DNA of 64,000 nt from Polytrichum commune (Eukaryota > Streptophyta > Polytrichopsida > Polytrichales > Polytrichaceae): the NCBI GenBank assembly GCA_950295325.1, contig OX485803.1:46951554-47015553 (forward strand), read 5' to 3'. A program made the translations under genes and the position numbers. How positions within the stretch are numbered: the stretch's first letter is position 1; each line of letters begins with the position of its first letter. Below the pieces are notes generated by a model. The model saw only the letters and a list, made by a program, of their open reading frames with translations, was not told the DNA's origin and did not search any database. Below, piece by piece: positions 21,427 through 34,929 of this stretch.

Positions 21427-21955
21427 AGCTTTTACAAATTCACCAACTAGCTTTACCTCGCCTGGGTTTTTGTTACCAAGTGCCTAATGTTGATGTTTAT
21501 CTCATCTAGTCTGGTACATTTTGGTTCGTAGGGCATGTGGTCTATCCCTAGTAGTAGACCGCGCCCACGATGACACCACTTCGACATGGCCAAGGCTACC
21601 CCCGCATGGAATTTGACACATGTTAGATTGGTTCGAATGGTGTCACTGTAGTGTTATTCTAGTGTCCCCTTGACCCACCTTTCCTAGTAGCTTTAACAAA
21701 TTTACCAACTAGGTTTACCTCACCGAGGTTTTTGTTATTAAATGCCTAATGTTGATCGTTACCTCATCTAGTCTTATACCTTTTGGTTAGGAGGGCATGC
21801 AGTCTACCCCTCGTAGTAGACCGCGTCCAGGATGACACCACTTCGACATGGCCAAGGCTACCCCCGCATGGAATCTAACACATGTTAGATTGGTTAAAAT
21901 GGTGTCATCTCAGTGTTGTTGTAATGTTCCCTTGACCCGCATGTCCTAGTAGTGA
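21427..21955 (+). repeat. Tandem duplication, 262-bp period, two copies
   Basis: Two consecutive units start at 21427 and 21689. They share blocks such as TGCCTAATGTTGATG, AGTAGACCGCG and GATGACACCACTTCGACATG, then GGCCAAGGCTACCCCCGCAT. No coding sequence is recognised. Divergence is moderate, so the duplication is not recent. Confidence 0.88.
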
Positions 21956-22309
21956 TAGGAGAATGCCTTGAATGACTTTGAGCGCAAACTTGAGAGCTCC
22001 ATGGCAAACAAGGTTCTGCAATTCTGTTGTGTGTAATTTTGTTGTTACTAAACAAATGTCCGTATTATTATAAGGACATTGGTTTTTAACTGCATGTTTC
22101 TCTTGTGACATGAATACACATACTTTCTGCTGGTACTCACCTTGCATGCGTGTTCTGACCTCATTGCGTGTGATGTATGAAATTATGGGCGCATGTGAGG
22201 CATAATCTTCAAGGGAGCATACAATGTCACTCTTTTCTTGATCCTCCAAACTATTTAAGGTATGTGGGTGTTAAAGTAGCTCCTTTTCTAAAATCTAGTA
22301 CTTGCACTA

Positions 22310-22796
22310 CAGTCCACCCTCTATAAATGTTAGGCTCTGGAGAAAAATTTCTTAACTTTTATAGTGAGTTAACATTATAACAGTTATAAAAGGAGCTTTT
22401 TGAATGCTTAACAAATATAAATTCATTACAATTATGGAGGGAGAGTTTTGCAAAATTATCATATATAAAATATGTATATCAAATCAATCTTTCATTTTTA
22501 TGAAACAAAATAAGAATCAATATAGTCGAGATGAATAATTTGATCACAAAAGTCAAATTTGGTGGTTTTTGCCACTTTGAAAGGTTGTGAGTCAATGTAA
22601 TGGATGTCATCACACAATATTGGATGTATTTCGTAGGTTAACATTTATAAGTGGCAAATTAACAAAGAGGGGAGTAAATTATTGTTAACATTTAACATAG
22701 TTAACATTCTAGTTAGCAATATGAGGGGAATACGATTTTGTTAACAAATACAATGAGTTAACGTTTATAAGTGTAACATTTATCGAGGGTGGACTC
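22310..22796. mobile_element. pogo/Emigrant-type MITE
   Basis: The left terminus CAGTCCACCCTCTATAAATG pairs with GAGTCCACCCTCGATAAATG read from the right end. TA flanks each side (22308-22309, 22797-22798). Subterminal GTTAACATTTATAAG motifs repeat inside both ends. The CAGT...CCTC.ATAA terminus and TA duplication match plant pogo-like (Emigrant/Lemi) elements. It is 487 bp, AT-rich and non-coding. Confidence 0.85.
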
Positions 22797-22798
22797 TA

Positions 22799-23970
22799 AC
22801 ATGATTTGAGTCCCCAAAATCACATTAGGATAGCAATTCTAAGAGGAATTTGAGGCAACAATCTGGTTTTATAGGGGCCCTCAATCTGAGGGCAAAGTAC
22901 ATTTATTGACAATATATCTTCCATGGGTGGTAGACCTAGTAATTGCTTTATGTGGCTCATTCTTTGCCTTATCTGCCCAATCACCTATCCGAGACCATGC
23001 TCAAGTGCTCGCTTAAACAAGTCCCAAGTCACACTTTACTTAGTTTGCTAGGCTTAGGTCCTCGCTGGCCAAACCATGGCCCCGATGAACCGGTTATCTG
23101 ATCCATATGCATGTTATTTACAGATGAAATGGTTGAATTTAAGAAATAATTGGTTGAATTCAACAATTAAAACAAAATACTGCTCATTTTAGAGGAATCT
23201 AAGGAATTTACCTCAAATTAATAATTAAAAACTTTAAGATCACAAGATGTAACTGGTTGGGCTTGGATACGCTAGGATTCTGACCGCTGAAGTGACTCGT
23301 TTTCATAATCGGATCCCTAGATTTGATTGGTATGTGTTTGGTGAGGATCAAAGAGCATACATCACAAAGACACATGTTTAAAAGAGATTGGACTGCATCT
23401 CATTTGAGGTATGAATTGTGGCAATATGAACCAAGGGGTCTTGGTTATAAGGTTTAGCGATGGGCACATCATGGGCAAGTGAGGTGGCCATGTGCCACAA
23501 AGATTGTGATGCACCACATTTAGTTTTTGGCACTGGGGATAGCTTAGTGGATTCACAAAGCGTTGGAGGTAGTTTCCTAGATCCTGCTCATATGATTTTT
23601 GAGCAAGTGGTGACAAGCTGTGTGTGTGTGTTTATTTATTTATTTATTTATTTTTGAGAAACCGACTCTTAAGGATCACTAACTAACCACTTACAGGGCA
23701 AAAATAGGGGTTTGTATAAGAAAATGAGCCACTTAACATCCACATACCTTATGATCTTGTGCTTAGAAATCTGATTTATCTTTGCATGACAAATACGTGG
23801 ATTATTTTTATGCATATATGAGACCCAACTTTTTTCTTTTGACGATACCACTATGATACTTACATTCCCACTTTGATAAGCACAAAGAAATTTTTGTCTA
23901 AGATACATAGTTTTTGGATACTTCTTCTTGACTACTTTTGAATACCTCATTTTCAAACTTCCTCATCATG
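22799..23970. other. No gene seen; (TG)n(TTTA)n microsatellite at 23618-23655
   Basis: AT-rich sequence with no recognised protein. The compound microsatellite is the only clear structure. Confidence 0.5.
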
Positions 23971-25690
23971 GCTTGGGATTCATGTGCCCATGAAAACTCA
24001 TTCATCGCGGATGAAGGGACTCTAGTTAAAACAAGCCCTCTGCAAATTTGAGGGCCAGTTCACTCCAATTGACCTCCACTAGACTATTGCAGGGTCTTTC
24101 ACACTATTTCTAGATGTTGAATTTATTTAAAGTAGTCAATTATAGGCTATAATATGATTCACTATGTTTTCACCTTTGCAGTGGATGAGTTTAAGTAGAC
24201 ACCACAAACTTTTAGCCTATGACCACATGCTTATGCTTTGAGCTCAATACAAACAGCTTACACACGCTTTTAATATGTCTGCTTCACAGTTTGTAACACA
24301 ATTATACACCAGTATAGCTACTACTTAGGATACTGAAATTCTTTGGACAACCACAGTTTTCAATTACACTACGATGCTGTCAATTTGTTTCAAGAGTTGG
24401 CAAAACTGTATGGTCTAACTTGAGCCCCAAATAAGAGGATTTCCTCACCCACCCTCCTGGGATCTCTGTGAATTAGTGCGCCACGGTGATTAGAGTGGCA
24501 ACTTGTGAACTTAGAGAAGGTGACATGGGCGGTATGGTTGCCAGAGAAGGAGGAGAAGGAATTATCACATACGAGTGTACCTGCCATTCATCCAACACAA
24601 AAGCCCTGAAATAGCATGCAACCAAAAGGTTATTATTTTTGGTTTATTTGACAGTGGAATTAGCTCTAAAGGCCTCGCATTACTCTTGTCCGCGTCATAT
24701 GAGATGTGTCAGCCACAAATTTATAGTCGATCATCTTTTTAATGTTGGATGGATTAGAGGTACGCTCGTATGCAATAATTCCCTCTCTCCTTGTCACTTG
24801 GGTGACATATTGTGCAACAACAAGTTTGCCACCTAGTGATTGCTAGAGAAGTTGCAATCACGGGTGGCAATTGGACCACCCATGCCACCTTCTTTGGTTA
24901 CCAACACAGTGATTACAAGGTTGATCGTGTAACAGTGTGGGCCATGTTAATTCACATGTATAGTCTGCTTCAATCATAGCAAACACTAAGTTATCCAGTG
25001 AGTATTCCAGAAGCGACATTGGCAACTTTCTGGTTGTTGGTGCTCTTATAAGTAGAGGTAGGACATACTGAGATTCTCCGAACCCTCTATCAAACGTTGA
25101 GGATCAGTTGTTTGCGTTTTGAAAGTTGGTGGTGGAGCAGTTTGTCACAAGCACATCAACCTGGACATGAAATGATATGGAGTGCCTGCCTCTTCGAAGA
25201 CTCACATGATTCGAGAGAAGGCTTGGGGTTTGTGGCGTCATCCGTTGTGGATGGAGGGATTGCAGTAAAAATAAGTCCCTTGCATATCGAGGGGGTTGAT
25301 TTAATCCAATTAGATTCACTAGACTAATAGGAACCTCGATGCCATCTCCAGGGTCAAGTGGTCTTTTGATGTTATAGGACAGTTTGCTATGTTTTTATTT
25401 TCACAATGGATGACATGACACAGACGCCACAAATCTCTCGCTTTGGGATTCGTGGCGTCTATATAAACTCGTACATTGGGGATGAAGGGGCTCTGGTAAA
25501 ACAAATCCCCTACAAGATTAATGGCCAATTCATTCAAACTAGACTCCGCTAGACTAATTCGGCATCTTTGATGTTGTTTCCAGGATCAAATCATCTAAAA
25601 ATGCTCATCTAGAAATAGTCAATTCCTAATGTAATTCACTGCATTTTCACCTCCGCAATCGATGAGTTTACAGAGACACCACAAATCCCT
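23971..25690 (+). repeat. Three divergent copies of a ~220-bp unit
   Basis: Related blocks lie at 23971-24200, 25225-25436 and 25442-25690. The shared order is GGATGAAGG-CTCT-GTAAAACAA, CCC...GGCCAATTCA, ACTAGACT, then a CAGG-TC block and TTCACTATGTTTTCACC. The last two are directly adjacent. Sequence between the first two copies has no recognised gene. Confidence 0.7.
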
Positions 25691-26539
25691 AACCCGAATC
25701 TCTGGCCATAAACCCTAAACCAGGCTCAGGTAAAAGCTAACCAGAGTATAGTTTCCCACCTCCCAAAGGCCAACAGAATAATATCCGAGTGCTGCTTTTG
25801 AAGAGTTGAATCCGGCCACATGATCCTCACAATTTGGGATTGCAAGCATGCCACGGGCATGGCACAGCGAAAGTGGACGAGTGAGTGGTTCTTCAATATT
25901 TGCTGTGCCGCAACTACCTCAGATCGGATCGGTACGTTTTTCGCAATTCATTATTCAGTAGTATTTCAGCTCAAAAACAGCAAAGGAGCAGTAATGTGTC
26001 CTACAAGTATAGTATATTAAAAGGACCTAAACAGAAGCGTCGCCGTTTAATATGGAAAGGGGAAAAAAAAAACTCCCCAGCACACCTACACATACAGGTG
26101 GACCATGGATCCCCGTCTCGGGAATGCCGCACTCCAAAAGTATGATGATCACACAGATTACGGGGAAGGGGAATATTTGGGTCTCAATCTCTGGTGAATG
26201 CCCCATTACTCAGCCTTATCAACAGGGCTCATGTGGCCGTGGATGCCACCCATTTGCAATGATCCTCCTGATTGTGTTGTCTCCACCACAGTGTACATTA
26301 TCCCCCACACTGTTGTGAACTTTTCCCCTCCCAATAATCCAACTAATTCCCAAGTTTCAAGCATGGACTTCTGCACCCAGGAGTCCGTCGTTTTGTCCCA
26401 GCTCCCAACATACGTTACAGTGTGGGTGAGGCGCTGTTGTTGTTATTACACCAGAATAAGATGCGTAAATTAATAAGGTCTGCGTGCACTACCAACTCGA
26501 CCGCAGACCAGTCTGATGTTTTGGAGTCTGGAAAAGGAA

Positions 26540-26749
26540 AGGCTATTGTGATTTCAAGACAGGCTGCATGAGAGACAAAGACGAACGACCGTATGAAAAA
26601 CGTGGAGGCTTTCTTACTTCTCGTTCAACAGTCGTGAATCGAAAGGCGTATATATGCATGCTCCTCATTCTCTATATGCGAGTTACAGTATGCTTGTACA
26701 AGTTGACAGCATTTCTCCATGAGCTCTTGCACTGAAGTCCTCATGTCAT
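26540..26749 (+). repeat. First member of a dispersed duplicate pair
   Basis: This stretch matches 27680-28270 in short ordered blocks: GAGACAAAGAC, GAGGCTTTC-ACTTCT-GTTCAACAGT, a TATATATG region, and CAGCATTTCTCCATG-GCTC followed by TGAAGTC. The foldback MITE copy 2 begins where the homology ends. Confidence 0.5.
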
Positions 26750-27107
26750 GTAGAGGCCACACATACACATTTGAAAACACCGGTTTAGTTTTGAAACGGA
26801 GATCGGTGGGTCAAGGTACGTAAAAGAATTTTGGCTTCAACATGTGCCTAACCTTGAGGAGCTTGGTCCCTCTATTTTGGGTTTAAAACACCCACTTCCA
26901 ACTCCTATTGGAGATTAGAGTTTTTAGTCTTACAAAATTGTCGTCTTGGATCGGAGTTAACAAGGGATGTTCAGTACCCAATTAAAGAGGGACCAACCTT
27001 GAAACCGAGCTCCCTATGGTTAGGCTCATGTCAAGGCCAAGATTCTTTTACCTTGGTCCATCGATCTCCATTTCAAAACCGGCATTTTCGAACATGTGCG
27101 GCCTCCC
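26750..27107. mobile_element. Foldback MITE family 'GGGGAGGCCACAC', copy 2
   Basis: The left arm begins GTAGAGGCCACACATACAC and the right arm ends TTCGAACATGTGCGGCCTCCC. The internal landmarks TTTTGAAACGGAGATCGG, AGGAGCTTGGTCCCTCT and AGAGGGACCAACCTTGAAAC are in the same order as in the other copies. It is the most diverged of the four and is 358 bp long. Confidence 0.82.
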
Positions 27108-29100
27108 TTGCATAATGAGGAAAAATTGCGATTCTATCAACGACCATTGTAGTAGACGTCCAATGAAGCGAAATTGATTTTAAAGTTTGGGAAGTCAAAC
27201 ACCTTATGGGGCAAAAAAAAGTAAGTTAAGATGGTGTCCAGTCGGCTAATTCCCTAGAGTGCCAAAGTGCAATAACCTTCATGAAATAGATGCTAGCATC
27301 AACTTGATGGTTCACTTGACAAATCCTTCAGACGCAACATGAAGGGGAAAACTCTCACAGTCTTTTGGCTCCTCTGCAGATCAGTTCTTAGTTACGTTGC
27401 CTAGTACCTTCAACAGAGGCTTCAAATCTGTCCAATCTTTCCTTTTCAGATTGTAACAAGAAGGAAGCAGCATAGACAACAGTAGAGAAAGAGGCTGTTA
27501 TGATTTTTCGGAAAAATCTGTCACCAAGATTGTTGGTGATGGGGATTTGACCTATTTCCGTGGTACTGTTGTAGCCAAGAACCACAGTGACTCGAACTGA
27601 TGTGACGTTTGCTGGAATTCTTCAAAGGGGTTGCGTGAGAAGCTTGAGAAGAGCCCAAAAGTGCGAGACATCTTTATGATTCGAGTTCCAGGAGACAAAG
27701 ACAATGAACATACAAATGTTTTGAGGCTTTCCGACTTCTTGTTCAACAGTTGTGAGAACGACGTGATACCATTTTCACCTTTTTGTCATGACATTATTCA
27801 ACTGCATGGTTGTGTTCCATTTTATATTTAGCATCTAACATGGGCCTCCATTATCTTACCTTCATGGGAAGAAACTAACTTAGAAAGTAAGAAGAAACCG
27901 ACTCTGGTACGAATAATGAGTAGTACTAGTTTGAATAGTAAGAATATTATGAATAGTGTCGGTACTTTAAATGATATTTCTATTATTAATAATAATTCCA
28001 AGGGAATAATATTGGAATGAACAACCATTTCTTACGTATAGTGCTAGGAATATAACTCCACCCATTTTTTCAAGTTCAACCTCAATATACGAATAGTAAA
28101 AGAACATTTCAAAATCGTTCGAGGGAATGAACCCGACCCACACGGCTGAATAATGTTATGGTGCCTTTGGGTATATATGTGTGTTCATTTTTCTACATGC
28201 AAAGTTACAAACAAGTTACAAACAGCATCATTTCTCCATGCGCTCCACAGTGAAGTCTCGAGTCACTCTCAAGTTTGACCAGTAGAAGCTTCGAAACTAC
28301 ACACTAGGGCTTTGAAAATGATCTTCTGATTCACCCTGTATGATTCCAAGGGTGACTCATCAGTAACGAATAGACGTTCACCTACCTTAAGTGGCTCTGG
28401 TGTTTCGTATTGAGACACATCGTCATGGGTTGACATTGTTAATTGAAGGTGTACTTTAAAGCAGCAGGTGGGCAGCGGTCGGGGGCATGCAATGCGACCA
28501 TGGTACTGGCAACATCCATTGGAGGCTGGAAACTCAGAGTGCAGGCTCTGCCTGCCAGCCATTGAATGGTGCACTCCTGGGTAACGGTGCAAATTTTCCT
28601 ACTTTGGGGATGTGAAGAGTTTGGCAGTAATTAGTTTATTACACTGTCAGTCGCGTAACTGATGTTAACAGGGACCGACTTTGCACTTTCTTCAGAGATC
28701 CCATTTGTGGTGTTGTTGTTTTGTTGTGTTGTTTCGTTTTGGTTATGGATTGACGAATTAGTTGCGAAGAAGAAAAAAGGAACAACCACCGGAGGGAAAT
28801 CGTGGACTCCCAAGTCATGAAATAGTCCCCAGTGTCGGAACACATTAGGGTTCCAAGTGACCACAAATTGCTCTTATGAGAAATCGAATCTTTGACATGC
28901 TCGTTAGCATCAAAAGGCCATCAAAATGTGAAGGCGAGCAATGGGAGAAGATTTTTATGTAATTCTTTTTTTTTCCTTTTTTTTCTTTTTCTTTTTTATG
29001 ACAAGTAGCGTTGTCATCCTGGATGACTTGGTGCAATTTATGCGTATGTTAAAGTGGGTCAAGAGCACAAGGTCATCCCATTGTCTCCACATGATTCATG
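27108..29100. other. No confident gene; part is duplicate of 26540-26749
   Basis: 27680-28270 holds the second member of the dispersed pair. Minus-strand frames at 28269-28592 and 28631-28864 are open but unrecognised. A pyrimidine-rich tract lies at 28965-28998. I assign no function. Confidence 0.4.
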
Positions 29101-29109
29101 AGAGGCCAC

Positions 29110-29407
29110 TATGAAGGTAAAGCCACGCTTTTACGAGTTGTCAAACAATGTTGGCATCATAATGCTAGGCATGTTGAGCAAGGGGAGATTCAATATACAT
29201 GTGAGCACATGACTCCTCCATCATTAGACTGCAACAAGGGCAACCAATGTTCACCTCCATTGAGATCTTTCCATACTGCTCATTAACAACCATTACATTA
29301 AGATTCACCAACCATAAAATGAATGTTTGGTCTCCTTCCAGACTTAAGCTTGTGCCAAAACCAAACGCCCCTGAGGAGACAAATTGGGAGGAACAATATT
29401 CTATCAC
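29110..29407 (-). pseudogene. zf-RVT-like fragment of a LINE-related protein
   Basis: On the minus strand a frame reads LWLVNLNVMVVNEQYGKIS, then CPCCSLMMEESCAHMY, then ESPLAQHA before a stop at a likely tryptophan. The spacing of W/VNEW-like, CPxC, ES-H and PLAQ-A elements is that of the zf-RVT zinc region of plant non-LTR retroelements. It resembles the fragment at 6745-6950 on the plus strand. Only the fragment survives; no reverse transcriptase is seen beside it. Confidence 0.6.
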
Positions 29408-32400
29408 TTCACATGAATAATCTTAAGACTTGTAATAGTTGAGACTCACCTTTACCAACCCGCAAGAGAAGTTCTTAAAATGAGCAACCTCACAACCTAG
29501 ATCAACCTAGATCACAACCTAGTGTATTCGAGTTCTTGAAACATGTCAACCCCTTCATACACCAACAAGGAAAGGGAGCTTTGCCGGAAGCACGCTTCTT
29601 TGCATGGGCCATAGAGGCCCTAAAGCTTAATTCCAAAATGCAAAGCCCTCTATGCATGATGATGAAAGCCCTTGATTCATAATAACTCCAAATTGAGCCC
29701 TTGATATTCCGGACTCTGCTATAGGTAAAGCTAAAGAATTTCCTCACATCAAGTGGGAGCGTCCAAAACTATATGAACCAAACATTTAGCAAGGTTGTTA
29801 TTGAGAATTTTTCTCTGAAGGTAGATGTACAAAAGGGGCCCCTGAGGTTTAGAGGAAAGTTGACCTTAGATGTGCTAGTTTCATTCAATTTACCTTATTT
29901 CATTCAAATGATGTGTTTTTTAGGGTCATATTATTATGAGTTATATCTTATAAATGAAAATAATGTTCAATGTCTTTCTCCTTGGAAAGTGAAAGTGGAT
30001 TATACATGTAATGAAGGCATGTTTATTTCATGCTTTATATTTTGTATGCAGTGAACGCATTTATCGCATTAAAATGAAAAGGTTAGTATAAATACATGAA
30101 TCCATTTCCTAGTCTATTGTTAGTATGTATACAATTGTTTTTCTCTAGTGTATAGATGGGTGATGCTAGCCCAAACACTTTGGTCTTATTTTTGAAATTA
30201 CACATCACTCAAGCTTTCCTTCAACAAACCATAGCCAAAACATATAAGTTCAATTCACCTACTTTTACATACAAATCAACTATAGATTACAATTATAACT
30301 ACAACAATTAATCTTCAAACTAGAAATAAGGAATCACTCCTTGTTTGTTTGACAAATAAAAGTGTAATGAAGTTGTGCCACTGCAATCACACAAAAAATT
30401 GAGTTGATCGAGTACATTCACTATGGATGAAACTTTAATTTATTGACACCACGGACTATTGATATGAAAATATATCACATATAAATGCTTTAAGTCACAA
30501 TTGGATCTTGACATTCAAGGCAAGTTGAGAACTTAGAAAACCTGGCAAAATTCTTGTATCACACAAAGACAATGGTCGGGGGGGGGGGGGGGCTTCTCTA
30601 AAAAATCTCTAGCCCTTTATACTTTCTCCTTGGTATGTGTAGATTTCAGGGACATCTTCCTTTCTATCAGGCCATGATCTTTCCTAGTATTACGTTTTGA
30701 TATATAAAACAAAATCGCCTTTTTGTACTACTTTGCTTAGAGTTTTCTAGTTCACATAAGGTCTTACTTCCACTTAATTTCAACAAGAACTTAGAATTAT
30801 TATTTTTTTAATATGGCAAGGTCTGTCTAGACAATGGATAGAAATGAAGCAACACACAAATCTATCCTTGTTTTTGCTGCATATGGCTTGGCAAGATTGG
30901 TGACAGCAACCTATCAAAGAATGTGGTCCATGCTTTGAAGAAATGGCGTTGCAATAGATCAAACCATGATATGCGCACAACAATAGACGTGGCGTGGCAT
31001 TCAAGGATGGCATCAGAAATGACTCCTTCAAAGATAGATGTCCAAGTGTCACTATGACATACCACATCAACAAACAACCTCAATATCAAAACATGGTGGT
31101 GGTTCTCACACGGGGAGGTCACTTCATTGTCAAGTTGACACCACGTGCGGACAAAGTTTGCTACCCCTATATTACATGCCATATATAATTTTAAAATTTA
31201 TGATATTTTTTCTACATATACATAACCATTGATAGTATCTTTTGTATACTTTTTTGAAATTTTTAGTCATCTTTATTTTTTTAGTAATTGTTTTAGTTCA
31301 ATTATGTGTCATTCTAGTTAGAAATGGTATGTTTTATGAAAAAAAACATATCATCAAATTTAGTTACCACTTTTAACTATGTCATAGGTACTGTGTATAT
31401 CTACTCATGAAAAAAAATTGATAAAATTTTGACCCATTTTGGTGGTGCAACTTACCAAAAGAAGATTTTTTTTGGCCGCACGTGGTGTTCAACTTGACAA
31501 TGGAATGATCTACCCGTGGGTTCTCACTACCCATAAGGTCAAACACCAAACACACTAGAGATGCCAACTACACAACTACCCACATCTGTAACTGGAGCCT
31601 AGACAATGGGAGCAAATGCCATGGACGAAGAACACAGCTCGCGGACATGTGACAACTAACAACCTCTTAGGGACCCATGCCAACACCCTCCATATGGAGC
31701 ACCTATCACCAAACAAAACAATGTATAAATGCACTCGCCCATACCAGAGGTTGTAAGCGGGTTGTGTGAAGAAGTTGTCCACAACATATACCAAAACCGA
31801 GTTGGAATGATTAGATAAGAAAGTGCAGGGCTTGTAATGAAGTACAAATTGATCTTACCATGCACAACAGATAGAGGCAACAATAGCCACACAATACGCA
31901 AAATCCATACTAGTTCACAAAACAAGATTATAGAATAGAGAAACCTTCGCAGACCTCCATGACCCATCATACCCTAAACCATCCGCAATTTTAAACACTA
32001 TAATTGAAATTCAATAAATTCAGCAAGTAGTTAATATGCATCCCACTACCGACGCACACATCTCACCGCAAAACAACACAAGAAAATATTGATAGCCTTA
32101 CAAACCATCTATGACCCAACTAGAGGATGCTCAAGTAAGGCCATTGGCTAATACTCATTTGTAGCCCACACTCACATCTAGCAACACCAAATCACTTCAC
32201 ACCCATATCCACTGATAGGGGTTCAGAGGTTTCAAACCCAAACCGAGTATATGCTAGAAACCCTAAACACCTATCCAACAAAGAGCTAATGTCCCAATGT
32301 CCATCCTCTCCCAAAATACACTTTAATCGTACTCTTCAACGTTTAGAATAGTTCAGTCATAGGCAAAGGGGTAGTGTTAATGATTATTTGTCACTCAGAT

Positions 32401-34905
32401 AGTGTCTATTCCTTGCAAAAGGTGAATTACTTCTACATCTAAACTGATATTTCTTAAGTGCATGGCCAAGGATGTTTTATGAACAAAGACGTTATTCATC
32501 GTGACTTCCATAAAGAGATGAGAGTTCGTCTTGTTATGGGATGGCAATTGGCGCGATATAGAAAATTCTCACCATGACCACACCACAAGAACGACCTTCA
32601 CATCAAAATGGGGGGACGTAATGACCTAGGATGAAAGGGGCAAACAAACCAATGCACTAGGAATCCCCTAAAACAAATTAACATAATAAGTAGAGGTGTT
32701 TTCGCGATTTGCATTAAGCAAGGTGAAGCAACAAATTATTACAGAAAGATGATAAATTATTGGAAGTCCAAAAAAAAACAAAAAAAAACGGTCATTTACA
32801 CGAAATTGTGCACCAATTGCGGGAGCACATGCGGTACACCCATGTACCTAAGATGAATGACACACTCGTGTTGACATTCAACAAACCCAATACTTTTGGG
32901 TTGGTAATCATAAAACCAATGTGGTGTGTGGTTGTCCTACTCATGGCGCTGAAGATGGGGAATGGAGCAACTTTTGCAAGGAACCATCCATGTAGAAATT
33001 GAATCTATGACCATGGCTCATGATTGGTAAACATATCATCAAGGTGGAAATGATGGGTTTGGTGGAGATGCAAGCATCTACATGACAATGTAGGACTAGC
33101 CCATGAACCAAACACAGTGTAATCAAAAGTGACTCAAATGAACCAAGGAGGGCAAAACAAACTCCAAGGTGAAGGACAATGGGAACTAAATTTTCCGAAG
33201 CACAACCTAGGCAACAAGAAAGTAAACTCACAATAATGTAGCTAGCGAGAGATGGAATGTCGCAAATGAAGCCCATGAGCCATGCGACAAGAATGAGAAG
33301 CACAAAATCTAAAGAAGGCACACCAAAACACATGGGTTCTGAATCAGATGCGTTGAATTTGTCTTGAAAGGAGCCCTACCCAGAATGATCGATCTCACAG
33401 TTGCAAAACAAAATTGATAGTTTACTCAAAAAAATAACATATATCAATTTGAAGATGGATTGAAATAGGAACACACCTTCAAGCAAAGGCTCCTGGGATG
33501 CAAGGACCCAAATTTTGAACTAACACCTCCAAACATAAATAATGTGATGTTCTCCAAGAATTGTGTAAACTACGTTTAGATATGATGTTGTCCTAGCACA
33601 ATCCAAACACATGTACAATTTGCACTGCAAGTGGATGTGGGTTTTGGTAGCATTTCAAGCGGAGCTCTAACTCGGCTTGTGACCAAGTTGCACCCTAATC
33701 TTTGTTTTGCGACCTACCAACGGCAACTAGCAAATTAGTTGTTGTCGGTCAATACCTAGTGGTGTTTGACGGTGTGTCTCTCTACTTATCCCCGCTATGA
33801 CCTACTAGATTTTCCTTGCCACGTGGGCACCATACCAGGGTGGCGAGGGTGGTTGGTGGGCCATGACAGTGCACGGTTGTAGACCACTGGTGGCAGTAGT
33901 ATATTTCAATGCTAAAATAACCAACCACTTAAGTAGATTTTCCTCTTTGTTTGTACTATGCAATAACAAGGTATTCTTGGAACAACATTGTAGAGTTGAA
34001 TAATATTATGGACCCCATTTTCTTGAGATTCCCCTTTCCCATTGGGTTGGGATCTGTATTGGGTAGATGATGGATGATACTTGTTAAATCAATCGATGTG
34101 CAACACTCCAAGTCATGTTTTCTAACCGCTTCATGAAAGGTTTTGCCGGTTTCAAATCTTTATTTTGTAGAATATAATTAATTGAATTTGTGGTTCTCTA
34201 AAGTCAATTCTACTTACTGACACTTGAGACACGTGAAACTACACCCTAAACTAAGTCATATCAACCTTTGTAGTGTCCTTCCTTCTCTAATATCCCAAAA
34301 TCCTAGGGAACATATGTTCTCAATTCAAACCTCACTCCTTCATGTCACATTTCTCTCCCTATATCTTGGGGTTTTGATATTGCTGCAAACTGCAAAAGAA
34401 TTGAACCCACACTCTTGCATTGCACCACATGTCAATTGCCACCTCATTCCATCCCAAATATGTGAATTGTAGTTTGGATGAGGTGCATGGCACAAGATCT
34501 AGATTAGAAATGGTGCAGGACGGCCCATCGTGAGCATTTGTAAGTGTTTAGTGGTGTGTATATTGCAACAAGGCAAGGTAGGGTTTGATTGTGCACAACT
34601 TCTTGCCATGGTGTTTGTCATCATACATTTGTTTGGTAACTCGACTTAGGATAGCTTGCTATATTCCAGAGAGAGAGAGAGAGAGCCTTAGTTGTGTGTA
34701 GAGTGGTAGGAGTTGCAATCTTAGGTTTGGAAAGCTCGCAGTTAGAGAGGTTTGGTTTTTTTCTCCTTTGTTGTAACAATATTGTAGGTAGGATTTGGTT
34801 TCTTCATACGACAATGTGTGTCATCGTACATTCGCATGGTAAATAGGTTAGGTTGTTGCACTTGTTAGGTGAGCATGGTTGCAAGGTGAATTTGAGTGAC
34901 AATGG
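29408..34905. other. AT-rich DNA with no supported gene
   Basis: Short open frames on both strands (for example minus 30862-31182 and 32941-33333, the latter hydrophobic) match no family I recognise. A run of about 15 G lies at 30578-30592 and a GA microsatellite at 34668-34685. The stretch 30000-30160 resembles 56540-56730, including a shared AGTATAAATACATGA box. Confidence 0.45.
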
Positions 34906-34929
34906 GTGTTGTGTGTTGGCTGTTTTAGC

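Noticed and set aside
32941-33333. 130-codon hydrophobic minus-strand frame that might be a membrane protein
   Set aside because: No family motif, and leucine/cysteine/histidine-rich frames are expected opposite AT/CA-rich DNA; no supporting gene structure.
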